NCBI GenBank assembly: GCA_964416305.1
Contig: CAYQDM010000001.1
Coordinates: forward strand, 62,001 to 126,000
Direction of reading: 5' to 3'
Source of the DNA: Acidaminobacter sp964416305
GTDB taxonomy: Bacteria; Bacillota; Clostridia; Peptostreptococcales; Acidaminobacteraceae
DNA: 64,000 nt
Translations under genes and position numbers: made by a program
Shown: positions 24,300 through 32,806 of the stretch, in pieces
Numbering within the stretch: position 1 is the first letter of the stretch
How the letters are laid out: the number at the start of each line of letters is the position of its first letter
Notes under the pieces: generated by a model
What the model was told of the DNA's origin: nothing
Database searches by the model: none
Seen by the model: the letters and a program-made list of their open reading frames with translations, nothing else

Positions 24300-24902
24300 C
24301 TATTGGCCAGCGGCCGCTTTTTTGTTTTTTATGACATTATAAACCGCGAGGACGAGACCCAGTGTCAGGAAGCCGCCCGGTGGCAGAATCATAACAATAG
24401 CAGGCTTGTAGGCGGCTCCGAGAACTGTCATTCCAAAAATTTGACCTGTGCCCAAAAGCTCGCGGATCATGCCAAGCAGGACAAGCGCCCAGGTAAAACC
24501 CAAACCCATGCCCACGCCATCCAGGATGGACGGGCCGACGCCATTTTTGAAGGCAAAGGACTCCGCACGCGCCAGAATGATACAGTTGACAACGATGAGC
24601 GGAATAAAGAGTCCCAGCGACTTATAGAGCGCAGGCACGAAACCTTCCATAACCATACCGACTATGGTTACGAATGCTGCGATGACGACGACAAACGCAG
24701 GAATCCTGATTTTATTGGGAATAATCTTTCTGAGGATCGAGATCATAGCATTGGAGCCAACCAAAACGGCTGTGGTCGCAAGACCCATGCCCAGTCCGTT
24801 CTGTGCGCTGGTTGTGACCGCAAGTGTAGGACACATGCCCAAAAGCTGATAAAATGTGGGGTTCTCTTTAATGAGCCCGTTGGTTAAATGTTTAAGATTC
24901 AT
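24300..24902 (-). CDS. rnfE: Rnf complex subunit RnfE
   Basis: 200 residues, six membrane helices, homologous to NqrD. It shows NPTFYQLLGMCPTLAVT near the start and the inverted counterpart IVVNCIILARAESFA in the middle, the paired cysteine motifs of this family. It pairs with RnfA in the membrane core of the ferredoxin:NAD oxidoreductase. 13 bp separate it from rnfA. Confidence 0.96.
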   Translation of the reverse strand: MNLKHLTNGLIKENPTFYQLLGMCPTLAVTTSAQNGLGMGLATTAVLVGSNAMISILRKIIPNKIRIPAFVVVIAAFVTIVGMVMEGFVPALYKSLGLFIPLIVVNCIILARAESFAFKNGVGPSILDGVGMGLGFTWALVLLGMIRELLGTGQIFGMTVLGAAYKPAIVMILPPGGFLTLGLVLAVYNVIKNKKAAAGQ

Positions 24903-24917
24903 CTTATGCGCCCCCTT

Positions 24918-25490
24918 CTACCGTTCCAGCGTCTGTGCAGCACGGATAGATGTATTGACGCCATCTGTCACTGCCCGCGAAGTAATCGTTGAACCGGTGA
25001 TCGCCATAATCTCCGTGTCGCTTTTAGCGGTTTTAGACACCCCGAGTTCTTGCGTAGCTGGCATACCATTGTATTGTTCATAGAAGGACGGAAGAGTTGC
25101 ATTCGCACCAAGACCTGGCGTTTCCGCGTGAGTGCCTATTCTGACACCTGAGACCTTACCGTCTGCACTTATGCCTGTGGTTACCTCAACAGCACCGCCA
25201 AAACCAGTCGGCGTCGTCTTAATAACGAAACCCACGAGATTGCCATCCTTTAATCCGGTGAACACTTCCATTACTATTGGCTCATTACCTTGAATGCTGG
25301 CCAGCTTGTCTGCCTCAACAGGTTCAAAGCTTGTCGCTTCCGGCAGAACAGCCTGACGCGCCAACTGATTTGTCAGTTCTCTTTGCTCAAGAATTTTGCC
25401 GATGGTCATTTCATTTGTCACACCGAGTGCTGCCGCCGCGACAAGACAGATCGCCAGCAGGATCGCGCCGAGTTTTATTATCTCCTTCAT
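24918..25490 (-). CDS. rnfG: Rnf complex subunit RnfG (covalent FMN)
   Basis: 190 residues with one N-terminal membrane helix (residues 6-25) and an outward-facing FMN-binding domain. The flavinylation motif is near the C-terminus as TGSTITSRAV, in which a threonine is expected to carry FMN by phosphoester bond. HAETPGLGA is also typical. The ATG overlaps the rnfD stop (ATGA). An ApbE flavin transferase would be needed and is not in this window. Confidence 0.95.
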   Translation of the reverse strand: MKEIIKLGAILLAICLVAAAALGVTNEMTIGKILEQRELTNQLARQAVLPEATSFEPVEADKLASIQGNEPIVMEVFTGLKDGNLVGFVIKTTPTGFGGAVEVTTGISADGKVSGVRIGTHAETPGLGANATLPSFYEQYNGMPATQELGVSKTAKSDTEIMAITGSTITSRAVTDGVNTSIRAAQTLER

Positions 25491-26431
25491 TTCTTGCCAC
25501 CTCCGAATACACGTGATTTCGAATACTTCTCGATCAGTGGCGTTGCGACGTTCATCAAAAGAATCGAATAGGATACGCCTTCAGGATAACCCCCGAATTG
25601 TCGGATTAACGCCGTCAGTAATCCCGCGCCAACCGCAAAAATCATCTGACCGCGGAAGTTGACAGGTGTAGAGGAATAATCCGTTGCCATGAAAAACGCG
25701 CCAAGCATAAGGCCGCCAATCAATACATGCAGGAAGGCGATTTGAAAATTGAAGCCGTTAAAAGCGAACAACAGTACGAAAGTCGTCGCTATGTAGACTG
25801 CAGGAATTCTGACATCAATAACACCGCGCCATACGAGGTAAAGCCCGCCAAGGATCAACAGCAGCGCAGAAGTTTCACCTATACAGCCGCCAATGTTTCC
25901 GATGAGTGCATCCATAGCAGATGGGAGTTGATCAGGAAGCGCTTCCTTCAAAATGCCGAGAGCCGTAGGTCCTGTGACACCGTCTGCCGCTCTTGGGACT
26001 GCCCAAGTTGTCATGTCTGTTGGCCAGCTTGCCATCAAAAAGGCGCGCGCTGCCAGCGCCGGGTTCATAAAGTTGAATCCCAGGCCGCCAAAAGCCTGCT
26101 TGGCTATGGCAATGGCAAAAATCGAGCCAACCACCGGAATAAACCAAGGTACGGACGCCGGCAAGTTGAGGGCCAGAAGAAGACCTGTGACGACAGCGCT
26201 GAAATCACCTATTGTCGTTGGAATTTTTCTCATATAGCGCTGAATGAAGAACTCTGTCGCTACAGCCGCGCCAACTGACAGCAGTACAGTGATAAGTGCG
26301 TTAAAGCCAAAGAAGTAAATTCCGGCAGCCGTTGCGGGCAAAAGCGCAATGACGACGTCCCGCATGATGCCGCTGACAGATTCGTTACTTCTGAAATGCG
26401 GCGATGACGATACTCTATATTGTTGTTCCAT
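25487..26431 (-). CDS. rnfD: Rnf complex subunit RnfD (covalent FMN)
   Basis: 314 residues, about eight to ten membrane helices, homologous to NqrB. Visible are SPHFRSNESVSGIMRDVVIA at the N-terminus, GGLGFNFMNPALAARAFL, and the segment DGVTGPTALG, which occupies the flavinylation place. RnfD is thought to form part of the sodium or proton channel. 12 bp follow the rnfC stop. Confidence 0.95.
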   Translation of the reverse strand: MEQQYRVSSSPHFRSNESVSGIMRDVVIALLPATAAGIYFFGFNALITVLLSVGAAVATEFFIQRYMRKIPTTIGDFSAVVTGLLLALNLPASVPWFIPVVGSIFAIAIAKQAFGGLGFNFMNPALAARAFLMASWPTDMTTWAVPRAADGVTGPTALGILKEALPDQLPSAMDALIGNIGGCIGETSALLLILGGLYLVWRGVIDVRIPAVYIATTFVLLFAFNGFNFQIAFLHVLIGGLMLGAFFMATDYSSTPVNFRGQMIFAVGAGLLTALIRQFGGYPEGVSYSILLMNVATPLIEKYSKSRVFGGGKK

Positions 26432-26443
26432 CTGCCGATCCCC

Positions 26444-27763
26444 CTATGCTTTTCTTCTTCGAGCCAGTATCTCACGCTTTGCCAAGCGGATCGACTGGAG
26501 AAGTGGTCTTTTGGACGGACAAATGAACGAGCAGGAACCGCACTCAATGCAATCGAGCGCAGAATACTTTTCTGCCATGTCAAATTGATCCAGCAGCGCG
26601 TAAGCGCTGATATAGACCGGCTCAAGATAAGCCGGACATATTGTGACACATTTGCCGCATTTTATGCAGGCCAACGCATCCGGTGTCTTAGAATCCGCCT
26701 CGTTAAAGGTCAAGATGCCGGAAGTTGTCTTCGTGGAAGGGATAGAGAGTGTCGAAGTCGCGATGCCCATCATTGGTCCACCCAAGACAATTTTTCCGGG
26801 TGTTTCGCTGAAACCGCCACACTGCTCGACTATTTCCGTCAACATTGTGCCTACTTTAATGCGCAGATTTTTAGGCTCTTTGATGCAAGAACCGGTTATA
26901 GTACAAATACGGTCGATGAGCGGCATGCCTGTCAACAAGGCTTCAGCAATAGCTGCCGCTGTTGCGACATTGTTGACTACAGCGCCGGCATCCATTGGCA
27001 GTCCGCCGGAAGGCACTTCCCTGCCGGTAACAGCAAATATCAACTGTTTCTCTGCACCTTGCGGGTATTTTGTCTTTAGTGAAGCAATTTCAATCTCGGG
27101 ATAAGCCGTTGCTGCCCTCTTCATTGAATCGATCGCGTCCGTCTTATTGTCTTCTATTCCTATGTAACCTTTTGGAACACCCAACACCTTCATCAGTGCT
27201 CTCAGTCCAAGAACAACTTTCTCTGGCGTTTCAAGCATCAGTCTGTGATCAGCCGTCAGAAACGGCTCACATTCAGCACCATTTAAAATGACATAATCAA
27301 TTGTCTTTTCTTTAGGCGGCGACAATTTGACATGGGTCGGAAAACCGGCTCCACCCATACCCACAATGCCGGCGCCTTTGATGATGTCCAGAACCTCTTT
27401 GGCTTCCAGTGATTCAAGCGGTGGATATGGCTTTATACTTTCGTCCACCACATTCAAACCATCTGATTCAATGACCACACATAAATCCTTTCCACCGAGT
27501 GTGTCCATGACTTTTAATTCCTTAACCGTACCTGACACGCTCGAATGAACTGCCGCGGAAACAAATGACGCAGGTTCGCCAATTCTTTGGCCAACCTTGA
27601 CATAGTCACCCTTTTGTACGAGCGCGTCACAAGGTGCGCCTATATGCTGTCTGAGTGGAATAGCTACGGTTGATGGTTCGACAGCAAGCTCTACAGCCTT
27701 GTGTTCTGTGTATTTCTTTGCGTGCGGCGGATGTATGCCGCCTTTGAAAGAAAAAATGCCCAT
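26444..27763 (-). CDS. rnfC: Rnf complex subunit RnfC (NADH-binding)
   Basis: 439 residues. The N-terminal GGIHPPHAKKYTEHKA is typical; GMGGAGFPTHVKL belongs to the NADH/FMN-binding domain; two ferredoxin groups CIKCGKCVTICP and CIECGSCSFICP lie at the C-terminus. RnfC passes electrons to NAD on the cytoplasmic side. ATG at 27763 follows AGGGGTG; the open frame runs further upstream without support. The first gene of rnfCDGEAB, the order known from Acetobacterium and Clostridium. Confidence 0.96.
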   Translation of the reverse strand: MGIFSFKGGIHPPHAKKYTEHKAVELAVEPSTVAIPLRQHIGAPCDALVQKGDYVKVGQRIGEPASFVSAAVHSSVSGTVKELKVMDTLGGKDLCVVIESDGLNVVDESIKPYPPLESLEAKEVLDIIKGAGIVGMGGAGFPTHVKLSPPKEKTIDYVILNGAECEPFLTADHRLMLETPEKVVLGLRALMKVLGVPKGYIGIEDNKTDAIDSMKRAATAYPEIEIASLKTKYPQGAEKQLIFAVTGREVPSGGLPMDAGAVVNNVATAAAIAEALLTGMPLIDRICTITGSCIKEPKNLRIKVGTMLTEIVEQCGGFSETPGKIVLGGPMMGIATSTLSIPSTKTTSGILTFNEADSKTPDALACIKCGKCVTICPAYLEPVYISAYALLDQFDMAEKYSALDCIECGSCSFICPSKRPLLQSIRLAKREILARRRKA

Positions 27764-27822
27764 GGTTTCACCCCTTGAGTTAAATATACAGTATACAATC
27801 AATAAAATTAGTGCTCTAAACA

Positions 27823-27850
27823 ATTTTACTACATCTCGCGCCACTGTCAA
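27823..27850 (-). promoter_or_regulatory. Promoter of the rnf operon
   Basis: TTGACA (27850-27845), 16 bp, TAAAAT (27828-27823) on the minus strand, about 60 bp ahead of rnfC. Confidence 0.75.
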
Positions 27851-27888
27851 CTGAAAGTGCTTGAATTCAATATTTTTCAACGCCTCGA

Positions 27889-27906
27889 GCGTTAATTAGT
27901 TAACAA
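27889..27906. promoter_or_regulatory. Rex-like operator upstream of rnfC
   Basis: The plus strand reads GCGTTAATTAGTTAACAA. Against the clostridial Rex consensus TTGTTAA-N4-TTAACAA it matches 12 of 14 defined positions. Rex senses NADH/NAD ratio, which fits an NADH-linked complex. The site lies about 40 bp upstream of the -35 element rather than over it, so an upstream promoter or a different role is possible. Confidence 0.5.
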
Positions 27907-28095
27907 CAAAAGCATGCCGAAAGGCCATGTTTACTCAAATAAGCCCTTGAATAACACGCCGGAACCAGTCAATTTTGATAAAATAATAACGGCACGATCT
28001 AAAGAAATAATGAAGGCAGACTCAGCAAAGCGGTCAATTGCCTTTCGAAAGTTGGCTTAATCTGACCGAGCCACCATCTAACCATAATTTCAAAC

Positions 28096-28130
28096 AAAAA
28101 AGGAACATGGTGAATGCTGCACCCTGTTCC
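28096..28130 (-). terminator. Terminator after the lipoprotein gene
   Basis: GGAACA plus GGTG pairs with CACC plus TGTTCC around a short loop and is followed by TTTTTTG on the minus strand, 14 bp past the stop. The rest of 27907-28095 shows no gene or clear signal. Confidence 0.75.
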
Positions 28131-28143
28131 CCAATTGTTTATT

Positions 28144-28932
28144 CTATTGTCCAACTTTCAAAGTTGGCAGCATAACGGATTCTTTGGATAATTTCACGTC
28201 GCTCGGCGGCGTCAGATCCAGATCGGACGCGCCCTCCGGCTGCAAACTTCTGAAATAGTATTCGTATTTAGGAAAGCCGGTGATCTGAGCGATCATCTTT
28301 ACGGTCAGTCCATTATCTTTCCAAAGGTAGTAAGTCACATTTAAGTCTGCTGAATGAACCTCATAAACATCACATGGTTTGCCATCCATCAGCGCAGAAC
28401 CTTCATAGTGAACATGTTCAAACATATCCTGATCGAGTGCTTCATTAAAAGCCACCGGTGACATCATGCCATTTATAAAAGTCTCGTCGTAAGCGGATGG
28501 CGACAATGTGCCAGACGTGCGATCCAAGACTGAGATGGTTTGATTCTTGTGGTTTACGAAAATACTGCTCATTTGATCAAAGGGGTCAATTCTTGCCTGA
28601 TCTTCGCTCTTCCAGGCGGCATAGTACTCCCTGGAGACACCTTCTACCCTGAGTTCGAATTCATAATATAAATTTTTTATGCCCATGGATTTGGAGAGCA
28701 TGTCGCTAAAATCATTGAACGCTTCTAGGTCATCATGAATCTCTTCGCTTTCTGCAGGCGTCTCCGGCGGCGCCTCCGCTTCCACAGAAGTTTCACTTCC
28801 GGTTTCGACATTTTCTGAAGGACTCTGGCTTTCGCCTGGATTTGTCTGGGAGGACTGATCCGTGCAGCCGGCTGTTGTAATCATACTTCCCAAGAGCAAA
28901 GCGACCATCAGAAACTTAGTGTACTTCATCAT
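28144..28932 (-). CDS. Hypothetical lipoprotein
   Basis: 262 residues. A lipoprotein signal peptide ends in the lipobox TTAGC, so the mature cysteine is near residue 22. A low-complexity Ser/Glu/Pro-rich linker follows to about residue 60. The globular part (residues 70-262) has MGIKNLYYEFELRVEG and a repeated YEVHSADLNVTYYLW-type beta pattern, resembling LolA/outer-membrane-like or DUF4412-type lipoprotein folds, but no family is assigned. ATG at 28932 follows AGGAGG. Single gene between terminators. Confidence 0.75.
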   Translation of the reverse strand: MMKYTKFLMVALLLGSMITTAGCTDQSSQTNPGESQSPSENVETGSETSVEAEAPPETPAESEEIHDDLEAFNDFSDMLSKSMGIKNLYYEFELRVEGVSREYYAAWKSEDQARIDPFDQMSSIFVNHKNQTISVLDRTSGTLSPSAYDETFINGMMSPVAFNEALDQDMFEHVHYEGSALMDGKPCDVYEVHSADLNVTYYLWKDNGLTVKMIAQITGFPKYEYYFRSLQPEGASDLDLTPPSDVKLSKESVMLPTLKVGQ

Positions 28933-29028
28933 CAAAATGTCCTCCTGTCCTGCTCGTTTAGGATTTCATGCAAATCCGCCAAGGTCAGTCTGCTATGGTC
29001 GAATTGAGATGGTTTCGGCAAAAAAGGT

Positions 29029-29055
29029 AAAAAAAAGGACGATTCGAAATCGTCC
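29029..29055 (-). terminator. Terminator of tRNA-Leu(GAG)
   Basis: GGACGAT-TTCGA-ATCGTCC followed by a run of seven T on the minus strand, three bases after the tRNA. Confidence 0.9.
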
Positions 29056-29058
29056 GTT

Positions 29059-29145
29059 TGGTGCGAGAGGCGGGATTTGAACCCGCACGAGCATTAGCCC
29101 GCTACCCCCTCAAGATAGTGCGTCTGCCAGTTTCGCCACTCTCGC
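29059..29145 (-). tRNA. tRNA-Leu(GAG)
   Basis: 87 nt on the minus strand. The acceptor stem GCGAGAG pairs with CTCTCGC, followed by encoded ACCA. The anticodon loop TTGAGGG in a CTATC/GGTAG stem gives GAG, reading CUC/CUU. A long variable arm (class II) and GGTTCAAATCC T-loop are present. Its ACCA end and anticodon fit the leuS T-box in this window. Confidence 0.97.
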
Positions 29146-29175
29146 ACGTATTCGCCGGTTGACCCGACGAAATTC

Positions 29176-29204
29176 ATTATACCGCCAAGGGAGATTAAAG
29201 TCAA
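29176..29204 (-). promoter_or_regulatory. Promoter of tRNA-Leu(GAG)
   Basis: TTGACT (29204-29199), 17 bp, TATAAT (29181-29176) on the minus strand, about 30 bp ahead of the tRNA. Confidence 0.85.
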
Positions 29205-29253
29205 CCCGAATTGCCGGAAAATAATTATCTTCCTTTATGATCTGATGTCAGGA

Positions 29254-29865
29254 CTACGGGATTGGCAAATCTGATTGCGCCAGAAGACGGAGCAGCAGAT
29301 CCACCTGCTGCTCCAGCGCTTCAAGCGTACCACTGTTGTCAATGATATAGTCAGCGTAAGCTTTCTTTTCCTCCAGTGGCATTTGACTCTTAATTCTTTG
29401 TATTGCTTCTTCATAACTGAGTTGATTTCTTGACCTCAATCGCTGAATTTGAGTATCTGGGTCAACATACACCAGAATCACCATATCATATCGTTCATAC
29501 TTCCCGGTTTCAATTAACAGCGGTGAGTCAACAAAAATTATGTTTTCGCCCTGCATCCGCTGTTCCTCAATGCCTCTAGAAATCTCAGCTTCCACTATAG
29601 GGTGGGTCACACTGTCAAGACGGATTCGCGCCTCAGAATCCGAAAAAACCAGATTGCCAAGTTTCTTGCGATCAATTTCACCCGCGTCATCCAGTATATT
29701 ATTGCCAAAGACGCTGAGTATGGCATTAAATATTGGCATCCCTTTTCCATAGAGTTGTCTGACTATGTCGTCCGCGTCGAGAACAACGTAGCCCCGGGCG
29801 CGCAGGATGAGAGTCACAGATGATTTTCCGCTGGCAATGCCGCCGGTCAGCGCAATAATTTTCAA
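29254..29865 (-). CDS. coaE: Dephospho-CoA kinase
   Basis: 203 residues. The Walker A loop GGIASGKS lies at the very N-terminus, then VLDADDIVRQLY and the FVDSPLLIE and R-S-R-NQL lid region. It phosphorylates dephospho-CoA in the last step of CoA synthesis. The start is TTG at 29865 with AGGAGGGG upstream; a longer frame does not fit the family. It follows polA by 53 bp, a common Firmicute pairing. Confidence 0.94.
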   Translation of the reverse strand: MKIIALTGGIASGKSSVTLILRARGYVVLDADDIVRQLYGKGMPIFNAILSVFGNNILDDAGEIDRKKLGNLVFSDSEARIRLDSVTHPIVEAEISRGIEEQRMQGENIIFVDSPLLIETGKYERYDMVILVYVDPDTQIQRLRSRNQLSYEEAIQRIKSQMPLEEKKAYADYIIDNSGTLEALEQQVDLLLRLLAQSDLPIP

Positions 29866-29918
29866 GTGTTGTCCCCTCCTAATGCCACAAAAATTACATG
29901 CCGCCACATATTGGATTT

Positions 29919-32588
29919 TTATTTTGTTTCATACCAGTTTGAACCTGATTTCATGTCGACTTCAATTGGAACTTCAAGCTGCACCGCCGACTCCATGTCG
30001 CTTTTCAATAAGGCTTTAACAGATTCCAACTCCTCAGGGACACAATCGATCAGCAATTCGTCATGAACCTGAAGGATCAGTTTGGATCTGTATCCACCCT
30101 TTTTCAGATCCTGATAAACTTTAACCATAGCAATCTTGATGATATCCGCAGCGCTGCCCTGAATAGGCGTATTCATGGCGGTGCGTTCCGCAAAGGATCG
30201 CAGATTGAAGTTTTTGGAGTGAATGTCAGGAATGTATCGTTTTCTGTTCAAAATGGTCGTCACATAACCATGGGTTCTGCACGCCTCAATCGTGTCATCC
30301 AAATATTTTTTGACATTGGGATACTTGGCAAAATATTGGTCAATATATAAGCGCGCTTCTTTTCGCGTGATCCCAAGATTCTCAGAAAGACCATAGTCGC
30401 TCATTCCGTAGACAATCCCAAAATTGACTTCCTTGGCACGGCTGCGTTCAAAACTTGTGACCTCTTCCGGCTTCAAATCGAAAACTTGAGCAGCGGTTTG
30501 GGTATGAATGTCGAGATTGTTTTTGAAGGCGTGAATCAATTGTTCGTCCTTGGCCAAGTGTGCAAGAATCCTGAGTTCAATCTGCGAATAATCCGCATCT
30601 ACCAGCACATGGTCTGCACTTGGCAGGAACACCTTCCTGAGACGTCGTCCAAGGGGCAGCCGCACCGGTATATTTTGAAGGTTTGGCTCTGTGGAGCTGA
30701 GACGTCCGGTGATAGCGACAGTTTGATTCAGGCTGGAGTGAATTCTTCCTGTTTCAGGATTGATAACCTGACGCAGTCCATCAATATAAGTACTTTTCAA
30801 CTTGCTGTAAGTTCTGTATTCCATAATTAATGCAATTATAGGATGATGCTTTTCAAGTTTTTCAAGAACATCATGACTCGTCGAATAACCCGTCTTTGTT
30901 TTTTTCTGTGCAGGCAGGCCCAGACGGTCAAACAAAATTTCGCCAAGCTGCTTTGGTGACTGAATGTTAAATGGGCCATCTGCAAATTCATAGATCTCCG
31001 CTTCAAGCTGCCCAAGTTTTTCAGTGATGAGCAGATCCATGTCGTCAATCTCTTTAAGATCAATATTAAAACCTTCATATTCCATGCTGGCCAAAACCTC
31101 TACCAAAGGCATTTCGACCGCGTGAAACAGCTGCATCATATTTTCACTGGAGATTTCTTCCTTCATTTGAACCGCCAAATCAAAAATTGCTCTGGCATTA
31201 CTCTGGGCTAATTTCGCGACCTGGAGCAGTTCAACCTCAAACAGTGAGACAGCTTTGGCGCCTTTGCCAAAGACAGCCTCATCATCAGGAATATTGATTT
31301 TTAAACGTTCAAATGCCATTGCTGACAGTTTTTCGTTAGTCCTTGAGGGATCGATCAAATAACGTGCTATAGCTATATCCATACAGCCGTTTTCAAGCTC
31401 ATATCCCAATTGATAGGAGAGCAAATACTCTCTTTTCAAGTCATAGCTCCACTTTTCAATGTCTCCGCGCGGTCCAACGGTTTTTAGGAACTCAGATGCC
31501 AGGTTTTTTCCCTCGACTTCAGGAATAAAACAGGCTCGATCCTTCAGAGCAACTCCAACCCCTCTGAGACGCAGATCCCTGACGTGAACCTTCTCTGTCA
31601 GGCTGTAGACTGCGGCCTGTCCCGACCCCGCCACTTCATCCACGAGCTGTTTCAAGCCCTGCGCGTCCTCAATCCAAACGACCTCGTCCGAATCGGCTGC
31701 GACAGTCTCGTGAACTGTATTATCAGAATCGGACTTCAGCCTGCCCATGAGCGATTTCAGTTCATAAAGGGAAAACAAGGCTCTTGCTTCTTCAAGTTTT
31801 GGCTCCCTGAGGGCAAATTCGTCCAATTCAAATTCCAGCGGCACGTTGGTCTCTATTCGCGCCAGGGACTTGCTCATGAGCGCCTGGTTGGCATATGTCT
31901 CTACCAGGCCTCGAAGGCGTTTGTTTTCAATATCTTCAACGTTTTGAATGACCGACTCTACACTTTTATAAGTTTCCAGCAGCTTGATGGCCGTCTTTGG
32001 CCCTACCCCCGGAATCCCAGGAATATTGTCAGAAGTGTCACCGCTGAGCCCCTTATAATCGATCAGCTGCAGCGGCGTCAGATTAAACTCCCTGAGAATT
32101 GCTTCCGAGTCATAGGTATCGATCTGACTGATTCCTTTTTTTGTAATCAACACTTCGATCTGATCATCTACCAGCTGCAAGGCGTCCTTGTCTCCCGTCA
32201 CGATCAGGACCTTCACCCCTCGCTCGCCGCACCGTTTTGAAACTGTACCAATCAGGTCGTCCGCTTCAAAACCTTCAAGCTCCATTCTGTGAATGCTCAG
32301 CGCATCGAGAATTTCTTTCAGAATGGGGACTTGAACCCTTAGCTCATCCGGCATTCCTTTGCGCGTGCCTTTGTACTGGTCATAGGCAATATGTCTGAAA
32401 GTTGGTCCTTTCAGGTCGAAAGCCACTGTCATATACTGCGGATCATAAGTTTCAAGCATTTTATAGATCATGGATAAAAATCCGTGAATCGCATTCGTTG
32501 GAACACCGTCTTTGTTGGTCAACGGCGGCAGCGCAAAAAAAGCGCGGTTCATCAAACTGTTGCCGTCTATGATCATAATTTTTTTCAA
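29919..32588 (-). CDS. polA: DNA polymerase I
   Basis: About 889 residues. The 5'-3' exonuclease domain (IMIIDGNSLMNRAFFALP, GDKDALQLV, GLSGDTSDNIPG) covers 1-290; the middle 3'-5' exonuclease-like region lacks the usual acidic motifs (no DxE), so proofreading is probably absent; the polymerase domain shows DADYSQIELRILAHL, RAKEVNFGIVYGMSDYGLSE and VHDELLID. It fills gaps and removes primers. TTG at 32588 follows AGAGGAG; ATG four codons on is an alternative. Confidence 0.96.
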   Translation of the reverse strand: MKKIMIIDGNSLMNRAFFALPPLTNKDGVPTNAIHGFLSMIYKMLETYDPQYMTVAFDLKGPTFRHIAYDQYKGTRKGMPDELRVQVPILKEILDALSIHRMELEGFEADDLIGTVSKRCGERGVKVLIVTGDKDALQLVDDQIEVLITKKGISQIDTYDSEAILREFNLTPLQLIDYKGLSGDTSDNIPGIPGVGPKTAIKLLETYKSVESVIQNVEDIENKRLRGLVETYANQALMSKSLARIETNVPLEFELDEFALREPKLEEARALFSLYELKSLMGRLKSDSDNTVHETVAADSDEVVWIEDAQGLKQLVDEVAGSGQAAVYSLTEKVHVRDLRLRGVGVALKDRACFIPEVEGKNLASEFLKTVGPRGDIEKWSYDLKREYLLSYQLGYELENGCMDIAIARYLIDPSRTNEKLSAMAFERLKINIPDDEAVFGKGAKAVSLFEVELLQVAKLAQSNARAIFDLAVQMKEEISSENMMQLFHAVEMPLVEVLASMEYEGFNIDLKEIDDMDLLITEKLGQLEAEIYEFADGPFNIQSPKQLGEILFDRLGLPAQKKTKTGYSTSHDVLEKLEKHHPIIALIMEYRTYSKLKSTYIDGLRQVINPETGRIHSSLNQTVAITGRLSSTEPNLQNIPVRLPLGRRLRKVFLPSADHVLVDADYSQIELRILAHLAKDEQLIHAFKNNLDIHTQTAAQVFDLKPEEVTSFERSRAKEVNFGIVYGMSDYGLSENLGITRKEARLYIDQYFAKYPNVKKYLDDTIEACRTHGYVTTILNRKRYIPDIHSKNFNLRSFAERTAMNTPIQGSAADIIKIAMVKVYQDLKKGGYRSKLILQVHDELLIDCVPEELESVKALLKSDMESAVQLEVPIEVDMKSGSNWYETK

Positions 32589-32767
32589 TTTTTTCCACTC
32601 CTCTGAAAGCGTTTTTCTCAAAGATTCTAAATGTAATATGACCATTTTAGTCTATTGTAACAGAAAATATGTCAAAAAGCCTTTTCAAAGAACTTTAGCC
32701 GATGGTTTTGCTGCGCCAGTCGCGCTGAACATAAACAACCATCGGCAAAAAAAATAACTTGAACAAT

Positions 32768-32794
32768 GAAAAACCCCCTTCCTGTGAAGGGGGC
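32768..32794 (-). terminator. Terminator of the sigma/DUF4349 operon
   Basis: CCCCCTTC-ACAG-GAAGGGGG followed by TTTTTC on the minus strand, 13 bp past the DUF4349 gene. Confidence 0.88.
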
Positions 32795-32806
32795 ATAAAT
32801 TTTAAT

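Noticed and set aside
32650..32680. TTGACA upstream of polA as a promoter
   Set aside because: No -10 box lies at 16-18 bp; the candidates TACAAT and TAAAAT are at 10 and 20 bp.
32698..32746. GCCGATGGTT/AACCATCGGC as a terminator between polA and the DUF4349 gene
   Set aside because: On the plus strand it is followed by A residues and on the minus strand by TAAAG, so no T-run supports termination; a clear terminator lies at 32768-32794.
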